A stretch of 53,790 nt of DNA from Pseudideonella sakaiensis (GCF_001293525.1 NZ_BBYR01000083.1:1-53790), one strand, 5' to 3'; shown: positions 16,215 through 26,152, counted from the first letter of the stretch. The notes: a model not told the origin generated them from the letters alone. A program made the numbers and translations.

Positions 16215-19190
16215 ATGTTCAACACGCTCGACCGCCGGCGCGGCGGGGCCATCGTCATCCGCCTTGCGGCAACGATCTCGGTCCTGGCCGGTCAGTTGCA
16301 CGCAGTACATGCCCAGAGCCCGGGTCAGGCCCAGGCACCTGCTGCGGCGGTGTTCTCGATCCAGCAACCGGCCCAAGACCTGGGTGATGCGCTGCTGGCC
16401 ATCGCGCGGCAGACGGGCACCTCGGTCCTGTTCGACCCCGCGGTCGTGAAGGGTCGCCGTGCCCGCCCCCTGTCCGGCCAGTACACCGCGTCCGAAGCGC
16501 TGCAGCGTGCGATCGAGGGCAGCGGCCTCGTCTTGCAGCTGACCGGCGAACGTGCTGCGGTCGTCCGCCTTCCCGCGGAGGGCGCCGACCCGGCCTCCGC
16601 GCCGACCTCCGGCACGGTCGCTTCCACGCCGGAGGAGCAGGCGAGGTCCACACCGCCGCCCGAGGCGACGCGCGTCGCGCAGATGTCGCGCGTGGAGGTG
16701 ACCGGCTCCCGGCTGAAGCGCATCGACTCGGAAGGGCCGATGCCGGTCCATGTGTACGGCCGGGAGGACATCGTGCGCAGCGGGCAGCCTTCGCTGACCA
16801 AGTTCCTCGGCACCCTCAACGAGGTGTCGATGAATGCCGGGGAGGGCACGCACAGCGGCACCGCCGGGCAGGGCACGGTCCAGTTGCGCGGGATGCCGCT
16901 GGGGTCCACGGCCGTGCTTCTGAACGGCCGCAAGCTCCAGGGCGTCGGGTCCTCGTTCTCGAGCTACTTCAACCTGAACCTCATTCCCTTGGGCGCGATC
17001 GAGCGGATCGAGGTGCTGCCCATCGGTTCGTCGGCGATCTATGGGGGCGATGCGTTGGCGGGCGTGGTCAACATCGTCCTGAAGAAGTCGCTCGAAGGCT
17101 TCCTGCTGGACCTTCGCCTCGGCGGCGGCCGTGGCTTCGAGGACGGCATGGTGTCGTTCGCCACCGGGCGGCAGGGCGACGAGGGCTCGTTCATTCTGCT
17201 CGGCTCCTACAGCAAGGCCACCCCGCTGAGCATGTCCGAGCGGGACTTCTTCCTCGATGCGGACTACCGCCGCTTCGGTGGACCGGATGCACGCACCACG
17301 AACTGCGCGCCGGGAACGGTCAGCAGTCCGTCGTCCACCCCGTTGCCCGGCGTCGGAGCCACCAGTGCCGGCATTCCGTCGAACGCTGCCGGACGGGTGC
17401 TCGCTCCCTCGGACTTCGCGGCGACGGCCGGGCGGCCCAACGTCTGCAGCGATGCCATGAACGGCAACGGGAACGCGCTCGTGTACCGGACCGAGACCCT
17501 GGGCCTGCATGCGGCGGGAGACCGCCGGCTCGGCGAGGCGTGGACGGCCTTCGGCGAGCTCACGCTCTCGGAGGATCGCCTCGACACAGCCTTTGCCGGC
17601 ATGAAGCTCAACAACGTGCTCGTTCCGGCGAGCAACGCCTACAACCCCTTCGGCGTGCCGGTACGGGTCACGTCCTCGCTCGGCCTCGACAACGGAAGCA
17701 CCGGTGTGACACGCCCCACGCGCTACCTCCGCGCACTGGGAGGCGTCCGAGGCGACCTCCCGGCCGGCTGGGACCTGGAGGCCACGCTGTCTTCTTCCCG
17801 GGACGCGAGCGAGCAGCACAGTCTCAATGCGAGCGTCAACGCGGCGGCGCGGACGGCGGCCCTGGCATCGTCGAACCCCGCCACTGCGCTCAATCTGTTC
17901 ACGGGGGGCAAGGCAGCCAGCGACGAGGTGCTCCGTTCGATCTGGAGCGACCTGGTTCGACAGTCGAAGGGACGCAAGGACGTGGCTGCCGTGCTGACCC
18001 GCGGCCCGGTCGTCACGTTGCCCGCCGGTTCGCTCGACGCCGCGCTCGGCGCCGAGTTCGCACGCGACACGTACCGGTCCGTAGCCCCGGGCAATGCTCC
18101 CCTCGAAGGCAGCCGGTCGGCCCGGGCGGCCTTCCTCGAAGTGAGGGCGCCGCTGCTGCGGCGCGGCCCGGGCAAGGGCCGTGGCGACGAACTGGCCGCA
18201 GTGACCTTGGCGGCGCGGACGGACCACTACAGCGTGTTCGGCAGTGCGGCGACCTACCAGGCCGGGCTCGAGGTCCGACCCGCCAGTGGGTGGCTCGTGC
18301 GCGCGTCGGCCGCGACCTCGTTCAAGCCCCCGACCCTCGACAACGCCCTGGTTCCGACCACGCCGCTGGCGGCGCAGTTGTACGGGCTCGTGGACCCTGC
18401 ACGCAACAACGAGCCGATCTCGACGGGCGAGGTGGTCCGCATGGCCAACCCTTCGCTCGAGCCGGAGCGTGGCAAGGCCAGCCTTGTGGGGGCCCAGTGG
18501 GAGCCCCGCAGCGGGCTGCGCCTCGGGGCGACCGCCTGGCGCATCCGTGCCGAACGCATGATCGTCCTGCTGCAGCCCCAGGTGATCCTGGCCAACGAGG
18601 CGCAGCTTCCGGGGACGGTCGTGCGCGAACCCTCGACGAATGGCGTGCCGGGGCGGCTGGTGCGACTGAACTTCGCGGAATCGAACCTGGGTCACCTCGA
18701 AACGAGCGGGATCGACCTGGAAGCGCAGCACAGCTGGAAGACGTCGGCGGGCACCTGGACGCTCGGTGCCAGCGCGACGCGAGTCACCGCCTATGACGTC
18801 AAGCTGACACCGACGTCGGCCGTCGACAGCCGGCTCGGCAAGCGCTACCTCGACTACTGGGCACCGAAGTGGAAAGGCCAGGTCTCGACCGGCTTCGCCA
18901 CGGCGGGATGGAGCCTGGCCCTGACCGGTCGCTACGTCGGCAGCTACACCGACGTGGGTGCCAGCCAGCGGAGCATGGGCCGCTCCATGGTCTACGACCT
19001 CGCCGGTCGCTTCGACCTGAAGCGCCTGGGATGGCCCGTGGCGCCGGCCCACTCTGCGGTGGTGTCGCTCGGGCTCGTCAACATCACGGACCGGATGCCC
19101 GACTTCTCGAGCGCTTCCCCCTACTTCGACCAGACGCAGGCCGACTGGCGCGGGCGCACGGCGAGTCTGCGACTGTCGATGGACTGGTAG
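16215..19190 (+). CDS. TonB-dependent transducer with STN domain
   Basis: Protein of 991 aa; ATG 16215 follows GAGAGG and starts a Sec signal (IVIRLAATISVLAGQLHAVHA). The STN signalling domain (about 45-110) reads FSIQQPAQDLGDALLAIARQ and TSVLFDPAVVKGRRARPLSG. A TonB-box-like stretch (SRVEVTGSRLKRIDSEGPMP) leads to the plug (TVQLRGMPLGSTAVLLNGRK, LGAIERIEVLPIGSSAIYGG, LAGVVNIVLKK) and then the barrel, ending in the aromatic LRLSMDW. The STN domain marks it as a transducer working through FecR. Between FecR and a lasso isopeptidase, its likely ligand is the lasso peptide, as proposed for such clusters. Confidence 0.9.
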   Translation: MFNTLDRRRGGAIVIRLAATISVLAGQLHAVHAQSPGQAQAPAAAVFSIQQPAQDLGDALLAIARQTGTSVLFDPAVVKGRRARPLSGQYTASEALQRAIEGSGLVLQLTGERAAVVRLPAEGADPASAPTSGTVASTPEEQARSTPPPEATRVAQMSRVEVTGSRLKRIDSEGPMPVHVYGREDIVRSGQPSLTKFLGTLNEVSMNAGEGTHSGTAGQGTVQLRGMPLGSTAVLLNGRKLQGVGSSFSSYFNLNLIPLGAIERIEVLPIGSSAIYGGDALAGVVNIVLKKSLEGFLLDLRLGGGRGFEDGMVSFATGRQGDEGSFILLGSYSKATPLSMSERDFFLDADYRRFGGPDARTTNCAPGTVSSPSSTPLPGVGATSAGIPSNAAGRVLAPSDFAATAGRPNVCSDAMNGNGNALVYRTETLGLHAAGDRRLGEAWTAFGELTLSEDRLDTAFAGMKLNNVLVPASNAYNPFGVPVRVTSSLGLDNGSTGVTRPTRYLRALGGVRGDLPAGWDLEATLSSSRDASEQHSLNASVNAAARTAALASSNPATALNLFTGGKAASDEVLRSIWSDLVRQSKGRKDVAAVLTRGPVVTLPAGSLDAALGAEFARDTYRSVAPGNAPLEGSRSARAAFLEVRAPLLRRGPGKGRGDELAAVTLAARTDHYSVFGSAATYQAGLEVRPASGWLVRASAATSFKPPTLDNALVPTTPLAAQLYGLVDPARNNEPISTGEVVRMANPSLEPERGKASLVGAQWEPRSGLRLGATAWRIRAERMIVLLQPQVILANEAQLPGTVVREPSTNGVPGRLVRLNFAESNLGHLETSGIDLEAQHSWKTSAGTWTLGASATRVTAYDVKLTPTSAVDSRLGKRYLDYWAPKWKGQVSTGFATAGWSLALTGRYVGSYTDVGASQRSMGRSMVYDLAGRFDLKRLGWPVAPAHSAVVSLGLVNITDRMPDFSSASPYFDQTQADWRGRTASLRLSMDW

Positions 19191-19267
19191 TCGGTCCTCG
19201 CTCCGAACGCGCCCGGCGCGCGCGGCGGCCCCGTGCCGCGTTGGCGGTCCTCTCATCTCTCTCCAGG

Positions 19268-21700
19268 ATGCCCATGTACCTGCATAAGTCGGGCGGGAAG
19301 GCACTCGCCTGCCTCGCCTCCTTGCTGTTCCTCTCCCTCGTGAGCCCCTCGGGGGCCGCAGCCGCCACCGTGGTGGCCCCGCTCTCACCGCCCACGGCCG
19401 TCGGGCCAAGCGTCCGGGACGTCGTCGAGTTCACGAAGTTGATCCGCCACAGCCATTCGATGCGCGTCGAGCACAAGCTGGCCGTCTCGCCCGACCGTAC
19501 CCGCGTGCTCGCGGTGACCCGCAAGGCCTCGGTGGAACGGGGAACCAACACCTACGAGTTCCTGCTGCTCGACACGGATCCCGGTCGCCTCGCCTCGGGT
19601 CAGCCACGGCCTCCCCGGCGCCTGCTGAGCTTCGAGGGCGCCAACGACAACAACAACTCCGATCCCTTCGTGCAGGAGGCCCGGTGGCTCGACGATCGAA
19701 CGATCGCGTTCCGTGCCCGGATGGAAGGTGCGCCGTTTCAGGTGTTCACGATCGATGTTCCCTCCGGGCGCCTGTTGCAGCGTACCTTCGAAGCGCAGCC
19801 GGTGCTGTCCTTCGGGATCGCTGCGGACCTGAGCCGGGTCGTCTACGCGGTCCGCGTGCCGAACCCGCCCTATGCGCCCGAGGATCGCAGCGTGGTGGTG
19901 GGAAACCAGTCCTTCTACAGCATCGGCTTCGGCACGAGCAACCCGCCCTCGCAACGCCTGCGCTACCGCTATGCGGTGAACGAACTGGGCCAGCGAGCCC
20001 CAGGGCGCCCGCTGGGTGACGCCGTCGAAGGCATAGCGGCTCCCTTCATGCCCAACATCAGCGTCTCACCGGATGGCAAGTGGGCACTGATTCCTCGCTA
20101 CGAGGAGGCACGTCACCTCGAATGGGCGGCGCGCTACCCGCTGATGGGAGAGACCGCCCGAAACTTCGGCCCCGCGTTGTCGCTGGACCCGCAGGGGTAC
20201 TTCATCCGCCCGAGGCAGTGGCTGGCCCGGCGGAACATCGTCTACGGCCTCGACGACGCGTCGAACCGTCCCGTGCTGGATGCACCCGATGACAGCAACC
20301 CGGGCACGCCGAGCCGCGTGGACACGATGTGGACCGCGCGCGGCTCGGTGATCGTGGCTGGCACCCACCTGCCGTTGCCGCCCGGGTCGACCGATCCCAG
20401 TCGGGTGGCCTCCCATGTCATCGAGTACTGGCCGCAGAGCGGACGGTTCGAGATCATCGCGCCGCTCGAAGCTCGGCTCGACTCGCTGCGGCCGGCCCCC
20501 GGCGCAGGGATGTTCACGCTTCAACTGGAAGGCAACCGGCAACAGAGCTTCGAGCGCACCACGGCGGGGGGATGGGCACCCGCCGCGGTTCCCGAGCCCG
20601 ACCCCATCGATGGTGACCGCCTCGGCTACCCGCTCGCTGCCGGATGGAAGGTGCTCATCGACCAGGCACTCAACCGGCCCGCGGACGTGGTGGCGATGGA
20701 CCGTGCGGGCCGGCGGATCCGGCTGACCGACTTGAACCCGCAGTTCGAGCCTTCGACCTGGGGCAGGATGAGCGTCTACGAGTGGCAGGACGCCAACGGC
20801 AAACGCTATGCCGGCGGCCTGATGCTTCCTGCCGACCATGACCCCTCGAAGCGCTATCCGGTGGTGATCCAGACCTACGGCTTCGATCCCGAGCGCTTCT
20901 ATCTCGACGGGTCGAACCTGACCGAAGGTTGGACCAGCGGGTTCGCGGGCAGGGCCTTTCTCCGGCAGGGCATGCTGGTGCTCGCCTTGCCGCACTCGCT
21001 TCGAGAGCGCGACGAGCCGAGTGGCATCCCGGGCATGCGGCATGACCGGGCTGCGCTGATGGTCGGGTCGGCGATCCAGTCCTTGATCGATCGTGGGATC
21101 GCGGACCGGGACCGGATCGGCATCATGGGCTGGAGCGCATGGGGTGAGTTCGTCCAGAACCTGCTGACCTTCCAGCACCTTCCGATTCGGGCGGCAAGCA
21201 TCCTGGATGGCGATTCGAACAGCCTCTGGGCCCTGATCGTGACCACGGGACACAGCGACTTCGTCTATCGGCGCTTCGAGGCCACCAATGCCGGCATGCC
21301 CTACGGACCGGGCCTGGACAAGTGGATCGCACGCGATCCCTCCCTCCATACCGACTGCATTCGCGCCGCGTTGAGGATCGAGAACTACGGTCCGTCGTCC
21401 AAGATCCACTGGGACACCTACGGCCTGATGCGTCGCCAGTTCAAGCCGGTGGAGAAAGTCGTCTTTCCCCATGGCACGCATGCGCTCGGGCATCCGATCG
21501 ACCGCATGATCTCCCTGCAAGGCAACGTCGACTGGTACGCGTTCTGGCTCAAGGGGGAGGAGCGGGCTGCGCCGGTGATTCCCAAAGAGTCGACCGAAAG
21601 CCTGCGTCAGCAGTACCTGCGCTGGCGCGAGATGGCCGAGTTCAAGAAGCGCGACGAGGCGAAGCCGGCCTGCCGTGCGGTGGCCGCGGGGAAAGACTAG
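19268..21700 (+). CDS. S9 prolyl-oligopeptidase-family protein, probable lasso peptide isopeptidase
   Basis: Protein of 810 aa. ATG 19268 begins a Sec signal (KALACLASLLFLSLVSPSGA), so it is probably periplasmic. The N-terminal about 500 residues look like a beta-propeller; the C-terminal about 300 form the alpha/beta-hydrolase domain (YPVVIQTYGFDPERFYLDGS). The nucleophile is probably Ser623 in GIMGWSAWGEF, the base His738 (or His735) in VVFPHGTHALGHP, and the acid Asp717. The elbow is G-W-S-A-W-G, not the usual G-x-S-x-G. In proteobacterial lasso loci such enzymes (AtxE2 type) open the isopeptide bond. The gene position next to the TonB receptor and opposite A-B-C-D supports this. Confidence 0.82.
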   Translation: MPMYLHKSGGKALACLASLLFLSLVSPSGAAAATVVAPLSPPTAVGPSVRDVVEFTKLIRHSHSMRVEHKLAVSPDRTRVLAVTRKASVERGTNTYEFLLLDTDPGRLASGQPRPPRRLLSFEGANDNNNSDPFVQEARWLDDRTIAFRARMEGAPFQVFTIDVPSGRLLQRTFEAQPVLSFGIAADLSRVVYAVRVPNPPYAPEDRSVVVGNQSFYSIGFGTSNPPSQRLRYRYAVNELGQRAPGRPLGDAVEGIAAPFMPNISVSPDGKWALIPRYEEARHLEWAARYPLMGETARNFGPALSLDPQGYFIRPRQWLARRNIVYGLDDASNRPVLDAPDDSNPGTPSRVDTMWTARGSVIVAGTHLPLPPGSTDPSRVASHVIEYWPQSGRFEIIAPLEARLDSLRPAPGAGMFTLQLEGNRQQSFERTTAGGWAPAAVPEPDPIDGDRLGYPLAAGWKVLIDQALNRPADVVAMDRAGRRIRLTDLNPQFEPSTWGRMSVYEWQDANGKRYAGGLMLPADHDPSKRYPVVIQTYGFDPERFYLDGSNLTEGWTSGFAGRAFLRQGMLVLALPHSLRERDEPSGIPGMRHDRAALMVGSAIQSLIDRGIADRDRIGIMGWSAWGEFVQNLLTFQHLPIRAASILDGDSNSLWALIVTTGHSDFVYRRFEATNAGMPYGPGLDKWIARDPSLHTDCIRAALRIENYGPSSKIHWDTYGLMRRQFKPVEKVVFPHGTHALGHPIDRMISLQGNVDWYAFWLKGEERAAPVIPKESTESLRQQYLRWREMAEFKKRDEAKPACRAVAAGKD

Positions 21701-23580
21701 GCGGGCGCGGACTCGGCTTGCATCGCCCATGTTCGCGCGTACATCCCGCCGGCGGCCAGCAGCGCAAGGTGCGTGCCCCGCTCGGCGACACGCCCGCGAT
21801 CAAGCACGAGGATCTCGTCCGCGTGGGCGACGACGGACAGGCGGTGCGCAGCCATCACCGTGGTGCAACCGCGGCAGGCCTCTCGGAGATTGCGCATGAC
21901 GTGGGACTCGGTCGCCGCGTCGAGCATGGATGTGGCCTCGTCGAGGATCAGCAGCGAAGGGCGGCGCAGGATGGCCCGGGCAATCGCCACGCGTTGGCGT
22001 TCGCCACCGGAGAGCTTCATGCCCCGCTCGCCGACGAAGGTGCTGCAGCCGTCGGGCAGGGATCGGAGGAGGTCGGCGAGGCCCGCTGTGTTCGCGGCTG
22101 CAAGGATCGCCGCGTCCGATGACGGGGGGTTCCCGAAAGCGATGTTTGCCGCGATCGACGCGTTCAGCAGGGCAGCTTCCTGCGCGACGAAGCCGACCTG
22201 CTGCCGGATCGAGGCGGGCGGCAGGTCGGCGATCGGATGGCCGTCCAGCAGGAGGTCGCCCCGCTCGACTTCCTTGAGGCGCAGGATCGCGCGCAGCAGG
22301 CTGGACTTCCCCGAGCCGCTCGGCCCGACGATCGCAAGGGTCGCGCCGGCTGCCACGTCGAATGCGACTGCATCGAGGACGGGCCGGTCCCCATGCCGCA
22401 GGCACAGGCTCCGGGCGGACAGCGAAGGCGGTGAGGAGCGTGACGCAGCGGAAGCTGCCGCCGTGCCCGTGGATGCGCTGGCGCCGGAGCTTGCACCCGC
22501 CGGCCCGGTCAGCGCGGGGCCTTCGGTGGGCTGGTTCAGCATGCCGAGGACCGGCCGCAGCCACTCCGAGCCCTGGACCAGATCGCGCACGCCTGCCCCG
22601 AGCGACTCGATGGGCCGGACAAGTTGCATCACATAGAGGTTCGCCAGCACGAAGCCGCCGACGCTGAGCGTCCCGTCGCGGACGGCGAGGCCGGCCAGGG
22701 TCATGCTGCAGGCCCAGGCGGCACAGAAGATGCCGGTCGATGCGATGCCGATGCGCGAGCGCTGCCGATGCAGCCTCGCCCAGTGCGCCCGCTCGGCATC
22801 GGTCGATTCGGCGAGCCGCTGGCAGGCGTCGGGCTCGGCGTTCTGGCACTTCACCATCTCCAGGTGCTGAAGGTGGTCTGCCACGATGGCGTGGCTTCTC
22901 GCACTGCCTTGCACGACGTCGCGTGAACGCGTGCCCAGCCCGGCGGCGAGCCGCGCGTAAAGCACCGCGTGCGCCGCGCCGCTCAGCAGGATGCAGACGG
23001 CCAGGGCTGGCTGGTCGAGCCGCGCCAGGATGACGGCGATACACGCGATCTCGACCACGACGGGCAGCACCGATCCCGTCAGGGCCATCAGCAGCATGCG
23101 GGTGCCTGCGCCGGCATGCTGAAGGGCTTGCAGCAGGGATCCCGACGGCTGGTCGTGGTGAAAGGCCATCGGAAGCCGGAGCAGGTGAGCGAAGCCTGCC
23201 TGGCGGATGCTGCCGGCCAACTGCTGCTCTGCCCCACCGGTCAGTGCAGGCCGAATCTCGGCGAGCACCCGGGATCCGCCCAACGCGGCCAGATACAGGG
23301 CACCAGCCAGCAGCGCAAAGGGAGGTCCATCGCCCAGATCTGCCCGCCCCGTGACGGCCACCGCATCGATCAGTTCCTTCAACGCGAGGGGAGCGAGGGC
23401 GGCGAGGATGCTCGATGCGGCAATGGCGGCGACGGCGGCCGCCAGTCGCCAGCAGGTGGGGCGGTCAGCCAGCCGGTAGAGCAGCCGCAAGCTTTCCCGT
23501 GTGATCGACAGCGAGCCCGCACGGGCGCATTCGGCGCGCGGGTTCCCGTCGCGGTCCGGCACGCGGTTCTGCGGGCTCAT
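21697..23580 (-). CDS. Lasso peptide ABC exporter (fused permease-ATPase)
   Basis: Protein of 627 aa; ATG at 23580 overlaps the cyclase stop (ATGA). The N-terminal half is an ABC exporter membrane domain of about six helices (RLAAAVAAIAASSILAALAP, FALLAGALYLAALGGSRVLA, MALTGSVLPVVVEIACIAVI, GIFCAAWACSMTLAGLAV). The ATPase has Walker A GPSGSGKSS from residue 419, the signature LSGGERQRVAIARAI and Walker B LLILDEATSMLD, then the H-loop AAHRLSV. There is no N-terminal C39 peptidase domain, as expected because B removes the leader. It is the D component: export and self-immunity. Its stop overlaps the isopeptidase stop by 4 bases. Confidence 0.9.
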   Translation of the reverse strand: MSPQNRVPDRDGNPRAECARAGSLSITRESLRLLYRLADRPTCWRLAAAVAAIAASSILAALAPLALKELIDAVAVTGRADLGDGPPFALLAGALYLAALGGSRVLAEIRPALTGGAEQQLAGSIRQAGFAHLLRLPMAFHHDQPSGSLLQALQHAGAGTRMLLMALTGSVLPVVVEIACIAVILARLDQPALAVCILLSGAAHAVLYARLAAGLGTRSRDVVQGSARSHAIVADHLQHLEMVKCQNAEPDACQRLAESTDAERAHWARLHRQRSRIGIASTGIFCAAWACSMTLAGLAVRDGTLSVGGFVLANLYVMQLVRPIESLGAGVRDLVQGSEWLRPVLGMLNQPTEGPALTGPAGASSGASASTGTAAASAASRSSPPSLSARSLCLRHGDRPVLDAVAFDVAAGATLAIVGPSGSGKSSLLRAILRLKEVERGDLLLDGHPIADLPPASIRQQVGFVAQEAALLNASIAANIAFGNPPSSDAAILAAANTAGLADLLRSLPDGCSTFVGERGMKLSGGERQRVAIARAILRRPSLLILDEATSMLDAATESHVMRNLREACRGCTTVMAAHRLSVVAHADEILVLDRGRVAERGTHLALLAAGGMYARTWAMQAESAPA

Positions 23581-25403
23581 CGCCGCGGACCCGCAGGCGT
23601 GGGCAGGCGATCCCGCCAGCACCGCAGCCAGGCTTCCACGCTGATGAGGGCATTCACTTCCGCATACGGCGTCGCGAGGGCACCGGGCCGGTCCGACAGG
23701 GCTTGCGCCACGCGATCCCGATCGACCAGGCCCAGTCGCGCCAGCTCCCCGTCGAGCAGCACCTCCCGGGCAAACGGAAGCCTGCGAAGCAGGATGTCCT
23801 TCACGGACTGCCCCGTGGTTCCCTTGGTCCGCCGATGCGCGATCTCCGGAGGAAGGCCGTCCGCAAAGGCGTGCCTGGCCAGTGATCGTCCATAGCCTCC
23901 CTCTGTCAGCGTGAAGGTGGGGAGGCGCAGCGCCAGTTCCACCACGGGTTGCGACAGCAGGGGCCGCACCGGCTCCGGAGCCGACTCGAAGCCCAGCGGC
24001 TCGTAGTACTCGACAGGGTAGGTCAGCTGCTGCAGCTGCTGCAGCTTCCCGATCGGCAGGCCCGTGTCCTCGACGAAGGCCGGATGGCGGAAAGCCGACC
24101 ATGCACCCGCCTGCGCCGCGACCTCCTTCGACAGCAGCGCATGGCTGTGTCCCCGACCGAGGGCGGCCCGCGACGGCCGCCAGCGTTCCCGCAAGGCCAT
24201 CGCGAGCGCGAACCAGACGGAGACGCCACCGAGGTGGGCGGCGTCGAGCAATGCCTTCGCGAAGCCGTGCCCCGGGCCCCTCAGTCGGAGGTGGTCGGCG
24301 GCGGGCCACCACTCGTGCAGCTCGAAGAACACGAGGTCGCCGCCGACCCCGCTGAACATCGCCGTGGCCCCGAATTCGGCAGCGACCTCGGCATCGAGCG
24401 CGGTCATGCTCATCGCGGCGACGTGCGAACGCGGCGTGGGGGTTCGCGGCAGCTCGAGCAGGGTCTCGATGCGAATCTCTTCGCGCGCTGTCACCTCCCG
24501 CAAGGCTCGGCCGGCCTTGCGCGCGGCCAGTCGCGCATAGCGCCGTTCGTCCGCACCGGGGTCGCTCGAGCGGTAGTTCAGGCAGAGAACCTCCGCCTCG
24601 GTGTCTTGCGCGCGCAGGCAGGACAGCAGGATGGACGAATCGATGCCACCGGACAGTCGCAGCACGATGCGGTCGTAGGCCGTCGACCACTGGCGGACGC
24701 AGCATTCCACGGTATCGCGCAGCAGGGCAGCGGCATCGCCGCGGGCGAGCAACAGGGGCGAGGCGGCGATGCCGGCTCCGCTCCACACGCGCTCGCGGCG
24801 AAGCGCATGGCGTCCCAGGCTCAGGACCTCGCCCGGGAGGGCCTGCACGACGCCCGTGACGGCCGTTCGAGCGCCCGAGAGTGCGCCGAACAGCAGGAAC
24901 GCTCCGACGCCGTCCCTGTCCGGCGCGGGGTAGGCCTCCGGGGGCAGCAGCGCAAGCGCGTCTTCCAGCCAGGAGCAGACCAGCCAGACGCCCGCGTGCG
25001 TCAGCAGGTGGCAGGGCAGGCTCCCGCTCGGGTCGCGGAGGACACGCACCGCGTCCCCCGGGGCGCGCCCGGCGATGAAGGCCACGTAGCGCCCCCAGCA
25101 ATGCTCGAGCAGCGGCCCGACGCGCCCCTCGGCGAGCGCCGCGGCGACTGGGGCGGCCAGCACGCCCGCGCGAGCCGCCACGCTGCGATGGAACACCTTG
25201 CCGACGACGACGCCGCGGCCAGGCCCGAACTCGTAGGCCTCGTGGGTGCCCGCCTTCCGGCCCAGCAGGTGCACGGACAGGCCCGGCTGGCGGTGCGCGC
25301 ATTGCCAGTCCGGGCGGGCCTGGAGGCGCTGCTCGAACTGCGAGGCGAGGTGCGACCGTGCGTCGTCGGTGGGATCCCAGGCCCAGGCGAGGTAGCGGAA
25401 CAT
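23577..25403 (-). CDS. Lasso peptide cyclase C (asparagine-synthetase-like)
   Basis: Protein of 608 aa. The N-terminal about 200 residues keep the shape of a glutamine amidotransferase domain (FEQRLQARPDWQCAHRQPG, AHEALP-like strands), but residue 2 is Phe instead of the catalytic Cys, so no glutaminase activity is expected; this is typical of lasso cyclases. The synthetase domain has the PP-loop SGGIDSS at residues 251-257 and downstream motifs (MFSGVGGDLVFFELHEW, TKGTTGQSVKDILLRRLPF). It would adenylate Glu8 or Glu9 of the core and form the bond to the Gly1 amine. It sits 15 bases after B and overlaps D. Confidence 0.92.
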   Translation of the reverse strand: MFRYLAWAWDPTDDARSHLASQFEQRLQARPDWQCAHRQPGLSVHLLGRKAGTHEAYEFGPGRGVVVGKVFHRSVAARAGVLAAPVAAALAEGRVGPLLEHCWGRYVAFIAGRAPGDAVRVLRDPSGSLPCHLLTHAGVWLVCSWLEDALALLPPEAYPAPDRDGVGAFLLFGALSGARTAVTGVVQALPGEVLSLGRHALRRERVWSGAGIAASPLLLARGDAAALLRDTVECCVRQWSTAYDRIVLRLSGGIDSSILLSCLRAQDTEAEVLCLNYRSSDPGADERRYARLAARKAGRALREVTAREEIRIETLLELPRTPTPRSHVAAMSMTALDAEVAAEFGATAMFSGVGGDLVFFELHEWWPAADHLRLRGPGHGFAKALLDAAHLGGVSVWFALAMALRERWRPSRAALGRGHSHALLSKEVAAQAGAWSAFRHPAFVEDTGLPIGKLQQLQQLTYPVEYYEPLGFESAPEPVRPLLSQPVVELALRLPTFTLTEGGYGRSLARHAFADGLPPEIAHRRTKGTTGQSVKDILLRRLPFAREVLLDGELARLGLVDRDRVAQALSDRPGALATPYAEVNALISVEAWLRCWRDRLPTPAGPRR

Positions 25404-25418
25404 GTCTGCGCCCGGCCT

Positions 25419-26123
25419 TCAGACAATCAGCAGCGGCCGGTACTGGCGCACCCGTTCGGCGTGGTCGGTCAGCACCTGCGACCCGTCCTGAAGCCACGAG
25501 TGGGCGGCGAAGGGGCGCGACTTGACGCCGATGACCCAGGTCGCCGAGAGACCTTGGTAGCCCAGGAAGCGCAGCAGCGCGAGCGACTCGAGGAGGCATC
25601 GGTCTCTCGATCCGATGGCGAGCGGACGCAGCCGGCGGTAGGTGGCGGCGGCCTGGTCCACTGCCCGCGGGGGTTGCGCGCGGAGGTCTGTCGCGTCGCG
25701 TCGGCGGACGATTCCGTCGGCGATGTCGAGGAGGCTGCGATGCCGCAGCTGCAACGCAGCCGTGGCCGTGGCCGCGAGCATCCTGGCGACATCGCCGAGA
25801 GATGTCCGGGCATCCTCACTCGCGTGGATGTCGAGTGACCGCTCCGGCGCGGGGGTCGAGGGCTGCGGGGACGCCACCGCGTGGTCGACCAGCATCCCTT
25901 TTGCCTGCAGCGCACGGATGGTCGAGGCGGCGAGCTCGGGCGAGGTCTCGGCGGCCGGCGTACAGCGCGGCCAGCCGGCGACCAGGACAGGCAGGCTCCG
26001 GGCCTGCCTGACAGCGGCGTACCGGCCCGCGCGGAGGTCCAGCAGCACGACCTGTCCGTCCAGGTCGCAAGCCCTCACATGCGGTGCGAGCCAATGGGTC
26101 GGGGGAGATTGTCGGGTCTGCAT
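25419..26123 (-). CDS. Lasso peptide B protein: RRE fused to leader protease
   Basis: Protein of 234 aa, ATG at 26123. Residues about 8-85 look like a PqqD-type RiPP recognition element (VVLLDLRAGRYAAVRQ, then ASTIRALQAKGMLVDH), which binds the leader. Residues about 105-234 are the transglutaminase-like B2 protease: DRCLLESLALLRFLGYQGLS with Cys176, FAAHSWLQDG with His208, and Asp220 (or Asp213) as third residue. It cuts the leader two residues after the conserved Thr. The fused form is usual in proteobacteria. It lies 114 bases downstream of the precursor gene, with a hairpin between. Confidence 0.92.
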   Translation of the reverse strand: MQTRQSPPTHWLAPHVRACDLDGQVVLLDLRAGRYAAVRQARSLPVLVAGWPRCTPAAETSPELAASTIRALQAKGMLVDHAVASPQPSTPAPERSLDIHASEDARTSLGDVARMLAATATAALQLRHRSLLDIADGIVRRRDATDLRAQPPRAVDQAAATYRRLRPLAIGSRDRCLLESLALLRFLGYQGLSATWVIGVKSRPFAAHSWLQDGSQVLTDHAERVRQYRPLLIV

Positions 26124-26152
26124 CGCCTGTCGATGAATCAGCCGAAGAAGGC

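Noticed and set aside
18869-19267. N-terminal extension of the isopeptidase inside the TonB receptor gene
   Set aside because: The reading is compositionally a shadow; the signal peptide starts at 19268.
21697-25599. A single 1300-codon minus-strand reading frame covering exporter and cyclase
   Set aside because: Its first about 670 codons are an out-of-frame Arg/Pro/Ala-rich reading of the cyclase gene. The exporter proper starts at ATG 23580, overlapping the cyclase stop.
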